Positions 8,464 to 18,006 of a DNA stretch of 64,000 nucleotides are shown in pieces; within the stretch, counting starts at the first letter, position 1, and each line of letters opens with the position of its first letter. The notes beneath the pieces are model-generated. The model was not told the DNA's origin. It did no database searches and was given only the letters and a program-made list of their open reading frames with translations. A program made the position numbers and the translations under genes. Source of the DNA: Achromobacter sp. MYb9 (GTDB lineage Bacteria; Pseudomonadota; Gammaproteobacteria; Burkholderiales; Burkholderiaceae_B); assembly GCF_002975275.1 (NCBI RefSeq), contig NZ_PCOQ01000015.1, forward strand, positions 62,001-126,000, in the 5' to 3' direction.

Positions 8464-9615
8464 TTAGCGCGGCGGGCGCTGCGGAAAGCTGCGTTCGAAG
8501 ATGCCTTCGGCGATGCGGTTCTTCAGGATTTCGATAGAGCCGCCGGCGATCATCCAGCCGCGGCACCGGCGCACGCAGTACTCCACCAGCGATTCCCGGC
8601 TGTAACCCAGGCCCCCCAACACCTGTAGCGCATCGTTGGCCACGTCAAAGCCCACCTGATTGCAATAGGCCTTGGCGATCGCCGTATCCGTGGCCGAGGG
8701 GAACCCGGTGTCCGCGCCGCTGGCCGCCCGGTACAGCAACAATTGGGCGGCATCCAGCTTGATCCGCATATCCGCGAATTTCCACTGCAAACCCTGGAAT
8801 TCGCATAGCAGGCGGCCGAACTGCTTGCGCTGCATCGCCCAGTTGCGCGCTTCTTCATACGCATAGCGGCCCAGCGCCAGCGACCGCGCCGTGTTGCCGA
8901 TGCGTTCGACGTTGAAACCGGCGATCTGCTTCTTGAAACCGCCCTCGCCCAGGACGACCATGTCGTCCGCCACCAACACGTTGTCGAAGAAGATCTCGAC
9001 CCATTCCTCGCCGGACATGAATGCAGAGCGCTTGCCCAGCTTCACGCCGGGGGCCTGGGTATCGATCAGCACCGACCCGATGCCGCCCGTGCCCGGGCCG
9101 AAGCGCACATAGGTCAGGATCACGCTGGCGTGCGGGCCGTGCGTCGTGAAGATCTTGGTCCCGTTGATGCGCCAGCCCCCCTCGGCGCGGGTCGCGCTGG
9201 TCTTGAGTTCGGTCACCGCGGAGCCCGCATCGGGTTCGGTCATGCCGACCGAGATCAGCCCTTCGCCGGCCAATAACGCCGTCAGGTACTTCTGCTTTTG
9301 CAATGCGCTGCCGTATTCGGCCAGCACGCGGATGGCGCCGAAGTTGCCTGCCTGCACCACGTCGGCGCTGCGCGGGCATACGGACGCCACGGTTTCGATG
9401 GCGATGACGGCGTCCATCAACGAACCGCCGACGCCGCCGTCCTGCTCGGCGATGGTGATGCCCAGCAAGCCTTGTCCGGCCATCTTGCGGGCGACGTCCC
9501 AGGGGTAATCGTCGGAATGGGCGCGTTCAACGGCGCCGTCGCGCAATTCGCGGTCCGCGAAACGGCGCACGGCGGTCTGGAAGTCCTGTTGTTCCGGAGT
9601 CAGTGTGAAGTCCAT
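8464..9615 (-). CDS. Acyl-CoA dehydrogenase
   Basis: The 383-residue flavoprotein shows the family signatures GMTEPDAGSAVTELKTSA (FAD-binding loop) and QVLGGLGYSRESLVEYCVRRCRG near the end. At the position of the medium-chain catalytic glutamate (YEGT) it has AGGS, as in long-chain and isovaleryl types where the base lies on another helix. It would oxidise an acyl-CoA to a 2-enoyl-CoA, passing electrons to ETF. It is the last gene of the leftward operon 13164-8464, after the acyl-CoA synthetase that would supply its CoA ester. Confidence 0.93.
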   Translation of the reverse strand: MDFTLTPEQQDFQTAVRRFADRELRDGAVERAHSDDYPWDVARKMAGQGLLGITIAEQDGGVGGSLMDAVIAIETVASVCPRSADVVQAGNFGAIRVLAEYGSALQKQKYLTALLAGEGLISVGMTEPDAGSAVTELKTSATRAEGGWRINGTKIFTTHGPHASVILTYVRFGPGTGGIGSVLIDTQAPGVKLGKRSAFMSGEEWVEIFFDNVLVADDMVVLGEGGFKKQIAGFNVERIGNTARSLALGRYAYEEARNWAMQRKQFGRLLCEFQGLQWKFADMRIKLDAAQLLLYRAASGADTGFPSATDTAIAKAYCNQVGFDVANDALQVLGGLGYSRESLVEYCVRRCRGWMIAGGSIEILKNRIAEGIFERSFPQRPPR

Positions 9616-9668
9616 CTAGGGTGTTCCCGATGCAAAGGTGAAGGAATGAGGTGAAGGCATGCGCGGGC

Positions 9669-11783
9669 TCAGGCCAGGCGCACCAGGCCATCGACGGCGA
9701 CCACGCCATCGGCGCGGACGAACAGTGGGTTGATTTCGGCTTCTTCGACCCGCGCGTCCGACAGGCACGCCAGCCGCGAAAAGGCGGCGACGGCGCGGGC
9801 CAACGCGTCGCAATCGCCTTCGGGCAGGCCGCGGAAGCCGCGTATCAGGCGGGTTTGCCGCACTTCAAGAATCATCCGCCGGGCCTCGTCCACGTCCACC
9901 GGCGCCAGCCGCAGCGCAAAGTCCGGCGCCAACTCGGCGGCGATGCCGCCCGCGCCCAACAGCACCGTGGGGCCCACCAGGGGGTCATGGCGGTAACCCA
10001 GGATCAGTTCGATCAGCCGGCTTTCCATGGGCTGGACCAGGATGCCGTCGATCCGCGCGTCCGGCGCGTGGCGGCTCACCGCCTGCAGCATCTGGCGCAC
10101 GGCCTCCGCCAATGCCTCGGCATCCGGAATGCCTACCCGAACAGCGCCCAGTTCCGTCTTGTGCGCAAGATCCGGCGAACACACTTTCGCGACCAGCGGG
10201 TACGGCACGGCGTGCTGCAGCGCATCCGGGGCCAGCAGCTGGCCGGCCGCCACGGGCACGCCCAGGTGGCGGAACAAGGTTCCCGCCTGGTGTTCGCTAA
10301 GCATGCCGTGCCCTGCCAGGCCCTCCGGCCACGGCACGGGGTCGCCCTGGGCGGGCGGCTGGCCCGCGTCGGCGAAGAACACCGACAGCGCGTCGGCGCA
10401 GGCTTCCGGCGTGCGGAAGGCGGCAATGCCGCCTGCGCGCAGCAACGCCAGCGATTCCGGAGCCTCGGGCGCCAGGAACACCACCAGCGGTTTATTCGCG
10501 GGCTTGTCGGCTTCCAGCAACGGCTTGACCGCCAGCCCCGGATGGAATTGCGCGGAGGATCCCACCACGCTCAGGACCGCATCGCACCAATCGGCGCGCA
10601 ACAGGTGTTCAAGCAGCATCTTGTATTGCGCGCTGGAAGCCGCCAGGGTCAGGTCGATGACCGGCGTTTCGCGGATGTTCAAGCCCGCCTGCGCGACCAT
10701 CCGGACGAAATCAGGAGGTGGCGGCACGGCCGCCAAGCCGTGCAGCCCCAGGTTGTCGACCACGGTGGCGGCGCCACCGCCGGTCGTCGTGATCACCGCC
10801 ACCCGGGCGGCGGCCGCGGCCAAGCCGGCCGACGCGCGCCGCGGCCTGGCATGACGCGAGGCCAGCGGCGCAATCTCGAACAGCGTCTCCAGATGCTGGA
10901 CGCGCATGACCCCGTGCGCCGTCAAGAATGCGTCGACCGCCGCGTCGTTGCCCGCCATCGCGCCGGTATGGGATTGCGCCAGTGCGTCGCCTTGCTGGGA
11001 TCGGCCCAGCTTGTAGGCGATCACCGGCTTGCCTTGGCCCCGGGCACGCGTCAGCGCCCGGCTCAGCGCAGGCGCGTCGCGCAAGGTTTCCAGGAAAAGC
11101 AGAATGACCTTGCTGCGCGGATCGTCCACCAGCGCCTCGACCACCTCGCCGACCGAAATATCGCTTTCATTGCCGACCGACACCGATTTGGCGAAGCCGA
11201 ACCCACGGGCGGCGGCGCGCGACAGCAGCGACCCCATCATCGATCCGCTCTGCGACACCATGCTGATGTCGCCGGGCAACAGCGTATCGGCCTCGAACGC
11301 GGCGTTCACGGACAGGATTCCGCCGGTATGCAGGTCGGCCAGACCGATGCTGTTCGGCCCCAGCAGGCGCAAACCCAGCGCCCGGGCTTGCGCCACCAGC
11401 GCGGCCTGGCGCGCCTGGCCGTCTGGCCCGGTTTCACCGAACCCGTCCGAATAGACCGTCACGACACGGGCGCCCGCCTGGGCGCAAGCCGGCAACAGCG
11501 CAGCGACCTCGCTGCCGGGAATCATCACGAAGACGTGGTCCACCGGCCCGGGCAGGCCGGCCAGTGACGGATAGGCCCGTTCGCCCAGGATCTCGGCGCG
11601 CGCGGCATTGATGGGGTAGACGGCGCCGGTGTAGCCGTGCTTGCGCATGAACCGCAAGGGGCGAGCGGTGTTCTTGCGCACGTCGCCCGAGGCCCCGACC
11701 AACGCAATGGCACGGGGGGAAAGCAGCGCGTCGGCGAAGGACGGCGATAAGGAGGAAGAAGACATGGATGCGGCTAAGGTCAT
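9669..11783 (-). CDS. NDP-forming acyl-CoA synthetase (acetate-CoA ligase family)
   Basis: The 704-residue single-chain enzyme combines a CoA-binding Rossmann domain (FADALLSPRAIALVGASGD, about 14-32), a succinyl-CoA-ligase-like middle part with SQSGSMMG, and a C-terminal ATP-grasp domain (YPLVAKVCSPDLAHKTELGAV). Such enzymes activate short or branched carboxylic acids to CoA esters with phosphohistidine chemistry. The frame is open further upstream; ATG 11783 gives the normal length. It lies 25 bases after the MmgE/PrpD gene and 53 before the acyl-CoA dehydrogenase gene, one operon. The acid used is not identifiable. Confidence 0.9.
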   Translation of the reverse strand: MTLAASMSSSSLSPSFADALLSPRAIALVGASGDVRKNTARPLRFMRKHGYTGAVYPINAARAEILGERAYPSLAGLPGPVDHVFVMIPGSEVAALLPACAQAGARVVTVYSDGFGETGPDGQARQAALVAQARALGLRLLGPNSIGLADLHTGGILSVNAAFEADTLLPGDISMVSQSGSMMGSLLSRAAARGFGFAKSVSVGNESDISVGEVVEALVDDPRSKVILLFLETLRDAPALSRALTRARGQGKPVIAYKLGRSQQGDALAQSHTGAMAGNDAAVDAFLTAHGVMRVQHLETLFEIAPLASRHARPRRASAGLAAAAARVAVITTTGGGAATVVDNLGLHGLAAVPPPPDFVRMVAQAGLNIRETPVIDLTLAASSAQYKMLLEHLLRADWCDAVLSVVGSSAQFHPGLAVKPLLEADKPANKPLVVFLAPEAPESLALLRAGGIAAFRTPEACADALSVFFADAGQPPAQGDPVPWPEGLAGHGMLSEHQAGTLFRHLGVPVAAGQLLAPDALQHAVPYPLVAKVCSPDLAHKTELGAVRVGIPDAEALAEAVRQMLQAVSRHAPDARIDGILVQPMESRLIELILGYRHDPLVGPTVLLGAGGIAAELAPDFALRLAPVDVDEARRMILEVRQTRLIRGFRGLPEGDCDALARAVAAFSRLACLSDARVEEAEINPLFVRADGVVAVDGLVRLA

Positions 11784-11808
11784 GGGTTCCGGAAAGCGAA
11801 TAAGGGGT

Positions 11809-13164
11809 TCAAAGCCGCGGCATGTCGGCGGCCAGGCGCAGCGCGCGCACCGGCATCGCGTCCAGCCGCCAGACGGCGTCGCGCAGCGCACGGACACGCT
11901 CGCGGCCCAGCACGGGGCCGGCCAATTCGTCGAACTTGTCATTAAGATCCGCGTCGGACAGCGGCGACTCGGGGTCGCCCTTGCGGTGCGGGGAATGGTG
12001 TTCAAGCACCTGTCCACCCGTTGTCGTGACCGACAGCCGTGCGGCGCGCAGGGAAGGAAAGCCCGCGGTGAATGCGGGATCGGCCTGTAGCGTCAACCGT
12101 TGCATCAACCCGCGCACCTGCGGGTCTTGCAGGCGTTCGGCGCCGAAGGCGTCCAAGCGAACCGAGCCATGGACCAGCGCGTGCGCCACCACGTAGGGCA
12201 AGCTGAACTTCGCTTCGAAGGCGGTGGCGGGGGTGAAGTTGCCCGTGACGTCCAGGGCCGTCTGATAGGCGTCCACGCGCCAGGACGCGACGTCATCCGC
12301 GCGCAACCCCTGCTGGCGTAGCGCCAGCGCGGCGTCGATCGCGGCGAAGGTGTGGCCGCAGCAGCCGTGGTTCTTCTGCGTGATCGACAGGATGTTGTAG
12401 CGCTGGCCCAGGCCATCGACCGCGGCGGCCCAGTCCGGATCTTGCGCCAACGCTGCGCCGAATCCCACTTTGCCTTCCAGGATGTCTGGCACGCCCGTGA
12501 TGCCGTGCGCCGCGCCCTGCCCGGCTCGCACGCCCACTGCGGCGGCATGGCCGGCATGCAGCGCCTTGCTCATGGCATCCGAGCGGAACGCTTGCTGCAG
12601 GCCGCTGGCCAATGTGCCTGCGGTGGCCAGCGCGTGCCGCATCGCTTGCGCGTCGCCGGGGGCGCACAACGCGGCGGCGGCCGCCGCGCTGCCAAAACAG
12701 CCGACGGTGCCCGTCGTATGGAAGTAGCGGTAATGGGACGGCTGCACGGCGACGCCGATGCGTGTCGATATCTCATAACCCACGACGATGGCGTTCAGCA
12801 GTGCCTGGCCACTGGCGTCGCCCTCTTCCGCCAGCGCCAGCGCGGCGGCGATGGTCGGGCAGCCGGGGTGGTAGATCGCGTCGCGAAAGATGTCGTCGAA
12901 TTCCACCGCGTGCGACACGCTGCCGTTGATCCACGCCGCCGTGGCCGCGAAAGCGGTGGTGGCGCAGCCCGGCAAGCTGGACGCGCCCGAGCCCAGTTCC
13001 GCCCCGTGCGCGCCCAGCAACTGCAAACAAGGCGCGGTGCGCGTGCCGGGATACAGCGCGGACAGCCAGTCCAGGAACGCCCGCTTGGCGTGGTGGATCA
13101 CCTCGTCCGGCAATCTGGCCAGCGTGTCCTGCGCGCCGTAGGCGGCAATCGTGTCCAGCAACAT
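11809..13164 (-). CDS. MmgE/PrpD-family protein
   Basis: The roughly 451-residue protein matches MmgE/PrpD (2-methylcitrate dehydratase-like) throughout: VIHHAKRAFLDWLSALYPG, AWINGSVSHAVEFDD, HPGCPTIAAALALAEE, KNHGCCGHTFAAIDAAL. Members dehydrate citrate analogues; cis-aconitate decarboxylase is a relative. GGGAGA seven bases before ATG 13164 supports that start; ATG 13179 and a TTG at 13197 are possible too. It is first in the leftward operon, divergent from the hydroxyacid dehydrogenase at 13400. With no prpB/prpC nearby, ordinary methylcitrate metabolism is unlikely. Confidence 0.9.
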   Translation of the reverse strand: MLLDTIAAYGAQDTLARLPDEVIHHAKRAFLDWLSALYPGTRTAPCLQLLGAHGAELGSGASSLPGCATTAFAATAAWINGSVSHAVEFDDIFRDAIYHPGCPTIAAALALAEEGDASGQALLNAIVVGYEISTRIGVAVQPSHYRYFHTTGTVGCFGSAAAAAALCAPGDAQAMRHALATAGTLASGLQQAFRSDAMSKALHAGHAAAVGVRAGQGAAHGITGVPDILEGKVGFGAALAQDPDWAAAVDGLGQRYNILSITQKNHGCCGHTFAAIDAALALRQQGLRADDVASWRVDAYQTALDVTGNFTPATAFEAKFSLPYVVAHALVHGSVRLDAFGAERLQDPQVRGLMQRLTLQADPAFTAGFPSLRAARLSVTTTGGQVLEHHSPHRKGDPESPLSDADLNDKFDELAGPVLGRERVRALRDAVWRLDAMPVRALRLAADMPRL

Positions 13165-13293
13165 GCGTGTGTCTCCCATGGTTGTGCGGCGCGGCAACGG
13201 CGTCGCTGATATCTGCCGTCCACTCTAGGCGGCCGGCCCCGGCTCAGGATTGATAAAAAGGAAAACGAGCGTTCTTGATCCGGGGGGGGACGG

Positions 13294-13319
13294 AATTGGA
13301 GATAGTTGCTTTGCCAATT
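13294..13319. promoter_or_regulatory. Dyad in the divergent promoter region
   Basis: AATTGG (13294-13299) and CCAATT (13314-13319) are perfect inverted arms with 14 bases between them, placed between the divergent operons that start at 13164 and 13400. The symmetry suits a dimeric regulator acting on both. The only regulator physically associated with the locus is the LysR gene at 20127-21029. Confidence 0.35.
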
Positions 13320-13399
13320 TTTCACACCGCCGCCCGGGGGCCTTCCGTAAGCTGCATGGCAATAGCTAGAAAAACAGACGCCATTCCAAGGAGGCAGTA

Positions 13400-14293
13400 A
13401 TGAATGAGACAAAGACCCCGCTGGGCTTCATCGGCCTGGGTGTCATGGGCGAGCCCATGTGCGCCAATCTGGTCCGTAAATCCGGACACCCCGTTTATGT
13501 GGCCGATATCAGCCCGGAACCGGTGGCCCGCATCGGGGCATTGGGCGCCCACGCCTGCACGTCGATCGTCGAAGTGGCGCAAACCGCCGAGATCGTGTTC
13601 CTGTCGCTACCCAGCATCGTTCAGGTGGAACAGGTATGCACCGGACCGGGCGGCCTGGTGGAAGCCGGCGGCCGCGTGCGCATCGTGGTCGACATGAGCA
13701 CGAGTGATGTGGGACGCACCCGCCGCCTGGCCGAGGTCCTGCGCGGCCACGGCATCCTGTTGATCGACGCGCCGGTGGCCCGCATGCGCGAAGCGGCCCG
13801 GCTGGGCACGCTGATGATCACCGTGGGCGCCACCCGCGAGGACTACGAGACGGTTCTTCCCTACCTGTCGTGCATGGGCACCGACGTGCTGCGCTGCGGC
13901 GGCATCGGCAACGGCCAGGTCGTGAAGATCATGAACAACATGGTGGTATTCATGACCGTCCATGCGCTGGCCGAGGCCATCACCATCGGGCGCAGCGCCG
14001 GCGTCGACGGCACGCTGCTGCTGGACGCGCTGAGCAAAGGGTCGGCCGACAGCTTCGTGCTTCGCAACCCGGGCCAGAAGGCGCTTGCCGCCCAGACCTT
14101 TCCCGAAAAGACCTTTCCGACCGAATACGCCATCAAGGACATCCTGCTGGCACTGGAACTGGCGAACCAGGGGGATGTCGACGCCCGCGCCGCCAAACTG
14201 ACGCACGACCTGCTAGAGCGCACGCGCGCCGCGGGCTACGTCAAGGAGTACTACCCGGTGATGGTGAAGCTGATCGAACGCGGCTACGCCTGA
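13400..14293 (+). CDS. NAD(P)-dependent beta-hydroxyacid dehydrogenase (HIBADH family)
   Basis: The 297-residue enzyme has the Rossmann motif GFIGLGVMGEPM (9-20) and the catalytic lysine in GQVVKIMNN (K176). The substrate loop reads DAPVARMREAA where most relatives, including the one at 2772, have DAPVSGG, so its substrate may differ. AAGGAGGCAGTA is an excellent ribosome site. It opens the rightward operon 13400-20099 and is followed by a Bug receptor, the same gene pair order as at 2772-4707. Confidence 0.9.
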   Translation: MNETKTPLGFIGLGVMGEPMCANLVRKSGHPVYVADISPEPVARIGALGAHACTSIVEVAQTAEIVFLSLPSIVQVEQVCTGPGGLVEAGGRVRIVVDMSTSDVGRTRRLAEVLRGHGILLIDAPVARMREAARLGTLMITVGATREDYETVLPYLSCMGTDVLRCGGIGNGQVVKIMNNMVVFMTVHALAEAITIGRSAGVDGTLLLDALSKGSADSFVLRNPGQKALAAQTFPEKTFPTEYAIKDILLALELANQGDVDARAAKLTHDLLERTRAAGYVKEYYPVMVKLIERGYA

Positions 14294-14350
14294 TCCAACG
14301 TATTGCCGGCGGCGCCCGCCGTGCCGCGGCCTTCCCTATTCGAGACAACC

Positions 14351-15328
14351 ATGACATCCATGCTTCGCAGGTGGGCGCTGCCCCTGCTCGCCACCGCGCT
14401 CGGCTTCAATGCCGCGGCCGCGGACTACCCCGTCAAGCCGATCACGCTGGTGATCGGATTCACCGCCGGCGGCCCGACGGACGCCGTCGGACGCTATCTG
14501 GCGCGCGGCCTGGAGGCCGAGCTTGGCCAGACCATCGTGGTCGAAAACCGTCCGGGCGCCAACGGCGTCGTGGCGCTGCAGGCGGTCAAGCGCGCCGCGG
14601 CCGACGGCTACACGCTGATGCTCGGCAGTAGCGGCACGCTATCCATCGAGCCCGTCTATAAGCAGAAAGTCGACTATCAGGTGCTGAAGGACTTCCAGCC
14701 GGTCGCCCTGGTCGCCAGTTACCCGTACCTGCTGGTCGTGCCCGCCAACTCCCCCTACAAGACGGTGCGCGAGCTGATCGCCGGCGCGCGCCAGAAGCCC
14801 GGCGCGCTGACCTTCGCGTCCGCCGGCAGCGGCGCCGTGAATCACCTGGCCGGCGAATGGTTCAAGAGCGCGTCCAACGTGGATATCACCCACATTCCCT
14901 ACAAGGGTGATTCGGCGGCGATCGCCGACCTGGTCGCGGGACGGGTCGACATGGCGTTCTTGAGCGCAATCGCCGCGATGCCGCAGGTGCAGGCCGGCAA
15001 GATGCGCGCGCTTGGCATCGCGGCGGCGCAACCGTCTTCCGTCGCGCCGGGCGTGCCGACCGTGGCCGAATCGGCCGGTATTCCAGGGTTCTCGGCCGAA
15101 CCGTGGAACGGGGTGCTGGCGCCCGCTGGCGTGCCGCCCGCCGTCACGCAGCGTTTGAACGCCGCAATCAACAAGGTGATGGGCACCGATGCCTCGCGCG
15201 ACGCGCTGCTGAAACTGGGCCAATACCCGATGCGCGGCAGCCCCGAGGACTTCGCGCGGCACATCGGCACGCAAACCGAACGCTGGGCGCAAGTCATGCA
15301 GACCAGCCACATCGCACAGGCGGATTGA
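14351..15328 (+). CDS. Bug-family substrate-binding receptor
   Basis: The 325-residue periplasmic protein has a signal peptide (MLRRWALPLLATALGF, cleavage near AAAAD, about residue 25) and Bug signatures YPVKPITLVIGFTAGGPTD and ENRPGANG. It binds small carboxylates. ATG 14351 is chosen because the signal begins there, although the frame is open to 14303. Its stop codon abuts the aldehyde dehydrogenase start (TGA then ATG at 15329), so the two are translationally coupled. No TctAB membrane genes are adjacent. Confidence 0.92.
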   Translation: MTSMLRRWALPLLATALGFNAAAADYPVKPITLVIGFTAGGPTDAVGRYLARGLEAELGQTIVVENRPGANGVVALQAVKRAAADGYTLMLGSSGTLSIEPVYKQKVDYQVLKDFQPVALVASYPYLLVVPANSPYKTVRELIAGARQKPGALTFASAGSGAVNHLAGEWFKSASNVDITHIPYKGDSAAIADLVAGRVDMAFLSAIAAMPQVQAGKMRALGIAAAQPSSVAPGVPTVAESAGIPGFSAEPWNGVLAPAGVPPAVTQRLNAAINKVMGTDASRDALLKLGQYPMRGSPEDFARHIGTQTERWAQVMQTSHIAQAD

Positions 15329-16759
15329 ATGGAATATCCCGAACTGAACCTGCTGATCGACGGCCGTGCCGTGCCTGCCGGCAACCGCCCGGGCCTGGAA
15401 GTGATCGACCCGGCCACGCTGGCCGTGCTGGGGCGCGTGCCGGTGGCCGCGACCGAAGACATCGATGAGGCGCTGGACGCCGCGCGCCGCAGTTTTCCCG
15501 GTTGGCGCGATACGCCCGCGCTGGAGCGGGCGGCAATCCTACGCCGCGCCGCCGCGCTCATGCGCGAACGCACGCCCCGCCTAGCGTGGCTGATCACCCG
15601 CGAGCTTGGCAAGCCGCTGTCCGAATCCGAAAAGGAAGTGGCGACCGCCGCCGAAATGTTCGAATGGGCCGCCGAAGAGGCGCGGCGCACGTATGGGCGC
15701 CTGATCCCCGGGCGCGTCGGCGGCATCCGGCAAATGGCCATCCCCGAACCCGTCGGTCCGGTCGCCGCGTTTTCCGGCTGGAACGCCCCGGCGATCACGC
15801 CATCGCGCAAGATCGCTGGCGCGTTGGCCGCCGGCTGCTCCATCGTGATCAAGCCGTCCGAAGAGACGCCCGCGATCGCCTTGGAAATCGCCCGTGCGCT
15901 GACGGATGCCGGCCTGCCCGCCGGCGTGCTGAACATGCTGTTTGGCGACCCCGGCGAGATCTCGCGGCGGCTGATCGCCTCGCCCGTGACCCGCATGGTG
16001 ACCTTTACCGGATCCACGTCCATTGGCCGCGATCTGGCGGTAATGGCCGCCAGCGGCCTGAAGCGCGCCACGCTGGAGCTGGGTGGCCATGCCCCGGTGC
16101 TGGTCTTCGACGATGCCGACCCGGAAGCCGCCGCCGATGCGTTGCTGGCCGCCAAGCTGCGCAATAGCGGCCAGATCTGCACGTCGCCCACCCGCATGTA
16201 CGTCCAGCAAGGCGTCTATGAGCGCTTTGTGCAGCGCCTGGCCGATCGCGCCCGGAATTGGCGCGTGGGCAATGGGCTGGACGCCGCCGTGCAAATGGGG
16301 CCGATGGCGAACCCCCGCCGGCTTGCGGCCATGGAATCCATGGTCGCCGATGCCGTGAAGCACGGCGCGCAGCTTGTGGCCGGTGGCGCGCGCCTGGACT
16401 TGCCAGGCTGGTTCTGGGCGCCGACCGTGCTGCGCGATGCCGGTCCCGATTGCCTGGCCGCCAACACCGAACCCTTCGGCCCGCTGGCGCTGGTGCAGCC
16501 GTTCCGCGATACGGATGAGGCGCTGGCGATGGCAAACCGCCTGCCGTTCGGTTTGGCGTCCTATGTCTTCACGCGTGACGCCGCCACGGCCCGGATCGCG
16601 TCGGAGCGCATCGAGAGCGGCGTCGTCTGCATCAATCATTGCCAGGCATCCCTGCCCGAAACGCCCTTTGGCGGCTTCAAGGACAGCGGGCTGGGCAAGG
16701 AAGGCGGCGTCGAAGGCCTGCAGGAATTCATGCAGGTCAAGTACGTCAGCCAGATGTAG
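15329..16759 (+). CDS. NAD(P)-dependent aldehyde dehydrogenase
   Basis: The 476-residue enzyme carries all catalytic features of the ALDH superfamily: the oxyanion Asn in FSGWNAP (N152), the NAD site KPSEETP, the general base in LELGGHAP (E250) and the nucleophile in GQICTSP (C284). It most resembles succinate-semialdehyde or lactaldehyde-type members. It would oxidise the aldehyde produced by the hydroxyacid/alcohol dehydrogenase of the same operon. It starts directly after the Bug gene stop and ends 23 bases before the ABC binding-protein gene. Confidence 0.94.
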   Translation: MEYPELNLLIDGRAVPAGNRPGLEVIDPATLAVLGRVPVAATEDIDEALDAARRSFPGWRDTPALERAAILRRAAALMRERTPRLAWLITRELGKPLSESEKEVATAAEMFEWAAEEARRTYGRLIPGRVGGIRQMAIPEPVGPVAAFSGWNAPAITPSRKIAGALAAGCSIVIKPSEETPAIALEIARALTDAGLPAGVLNMLFGDPGEISRRLIASPVTRMVTFTGSTSIGRDLAVMAASGLKRATLELGGHAPVLVFDDADPEAAADALLAAKLRNSGQICTSPTRMYVQQGVYERFVQRLADRARNWRVGNGLDAAVQMGPMANPRRLAAMESMVADAVKHGAQLVAGGARLDLPGWFWAPTVLRDAGPDCLAANTEPFGPLALVQPFRDTDEALAMANRLPFGLASYVFTRDAATARIASERIESGVVCINHCQASLPETPFGGFKDSGLGKEGGVEGLQEFMQVKYVSQM

Positions 16760-16782
16760 CTGCACCCCCAAAGGAGAAAACC

Positions 16783-18006
16783 ATGAACAAGAAGATCACC
16801 GCCGCGCTTGCTTTGACCGCAAGCGCCGGCTTGGCCCACGTTCCCGCTCAGGCGCAGGCCCCCGACGGCATCTCGGACGGTGTCGTGCGCATCGGCGTGC
16901 TGACCGACATGTCCGGCGCCTATTCCGGCAACGTCGGCCCCGGCTCGGTGCTGGCCACCAAGCTTGCCATCGAAGACGTTGGCGGCAAGGTGCTGGGCAA
17001 GCCCGTCGAGATGCTGTCCGCCGACCATCTGAACAAAACCGACGTCGCTGCGGGCCGGGCTCGGGAATGGATGGACCGCGAAAAAGTCGACGTGGTGACC
17101 GAACTGGGCAACAGCGCGGTGGCGCTGGCGGTCATGAACATTGCCCGCGAGAAAGGCCGGATGACGATGGTGACCGGCGCGGGCGCCACGCGCATCACGG
17201 GCGAGGACTGCTCGCCCAACAATGTCCAGTGGGTCTATGACACCTATGCGCTGGCCAAGGTGGGCACGCTGCCGCTCGTCGAGGCCGGCGCGAAAAAATG
17301 GTATTTCGTCACAGCCGACTACGCCTTTGGCCATTCACTGGAAAGCGATGGCATGCGTTTCGTGAAAGAAGGCGGCGGCACGGTGGCCGGTTCTGTCCGC
17401 TACCCCTTCCCGGGCACGGATTTCGCTTCCTTCCTGCTGTCGGCGCAAGCCAGCAAGGCCGACGCAGTAGGGTTCGCCAGCGCGGGCGCCGACCTGCAGA
17501 ATGAAATCAAGCAGGCACGCGAGTTCGGCCTGTCCGACCGCCAGAAGCTCGTCGCCATGCTGATGAGCATCACGGACGTGCACGGCGTGGGCCTGGAAGC
17601 CGCCCAGGGCATGACGTTCGCCGAGACCTTCTACTGGGACATGGACGACGAAACGCGCGCCTTCGCGCAGCGCTTCTTCAAGGCGGCCAACAAAATGCCG
17701 ACCGCGCTGCAGGCCGGCCAGTACTCTGCCGTGCTGAACTACCTGCGCGCCGTTGAAAAGGCCGGCACGGACAATGTGGACGCCGTGATGCGCACGCTGC
17801 GCGGCATGCCGATCCACGACGCTTTTGCCCGCAACGCCCGCCTGCGCGAAGACGGAAAACTGATCCACGACACCTACGTCGTCCAGGTGAAGGCGCCGAA
17901 GGAGTCCAAGGCCGCGTGGGACTATTACAAGATCGTCAAGACGGTGCCGGGCGACCAGGCCTTCATGCCTTTGTCCGAAAGCCAATGCAAGCTGGCCAGG
18001 AAATGA
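16783..18006 (+). CDS. ABC transporter substrate-binding protein (LivK-like), orphan
   Basis: The 407-residue periplasmic protein has a Sec signal (MNKKITAALALTASAGLA, cleavage near AQA, residue 25) and then the type I binding-protein fold (VRIGVLTDMSGAYSGNVGPGSV). This family usually binds branched amino acids, amides or aromatic acids. AAAGGAGAAAACC is a very strong ribosome site, suggesting high expression. No ABC permease or ATPase gene occurs in the window, so it must share membrane components or act as a sensor. Its stop overlaps the next start by four bases (ATGA). Confidence 0.92.
   Translation: MNKKITAALALTASAGLAHVPAQAQAPDGISDGVVRIGVLTDMSGAYSGNVGPGSVLATKLAIEDVGGKVLGKPVEMLSADHLNKTDVAAGRAREWMDREKVDVVTELGNSAVALAVMNIAREKGRMTMVTGAGATRITGEDCSPNNVQWVYDTYALAKVGTLPLVEAGAKKWYFVTADYAFGHSLESDGMRFVKEGGGTVAGSVRYPFPGTDFASFLLSAQASKADAVGFASAGADLQNEIKQAREFGLSDRQKLVAMLMSITDVHGVGLEAAQGMTFAETFYWDMDDETRAFAQRFFKAANKMPTALQAGQYSAVLNYLRAVEKAGTDNVDAVMRTLRGMPIHDAFARNARLREDGKLIHDTYVVQVKAPKESKAAWDYYKIVKTVPGDQAFMPLSESQCKLARK

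Noticed and set aside
9651-11567. A 638-codon open frame on the plus strand opposite the acyl-CoA synthetase gene
   Set aside because: It is a GC-rich shadow frame, Arg/His/Gln-rich with no domain, and the minus-strand frame is a complete NDP-forming acyl-CoA synthetase.
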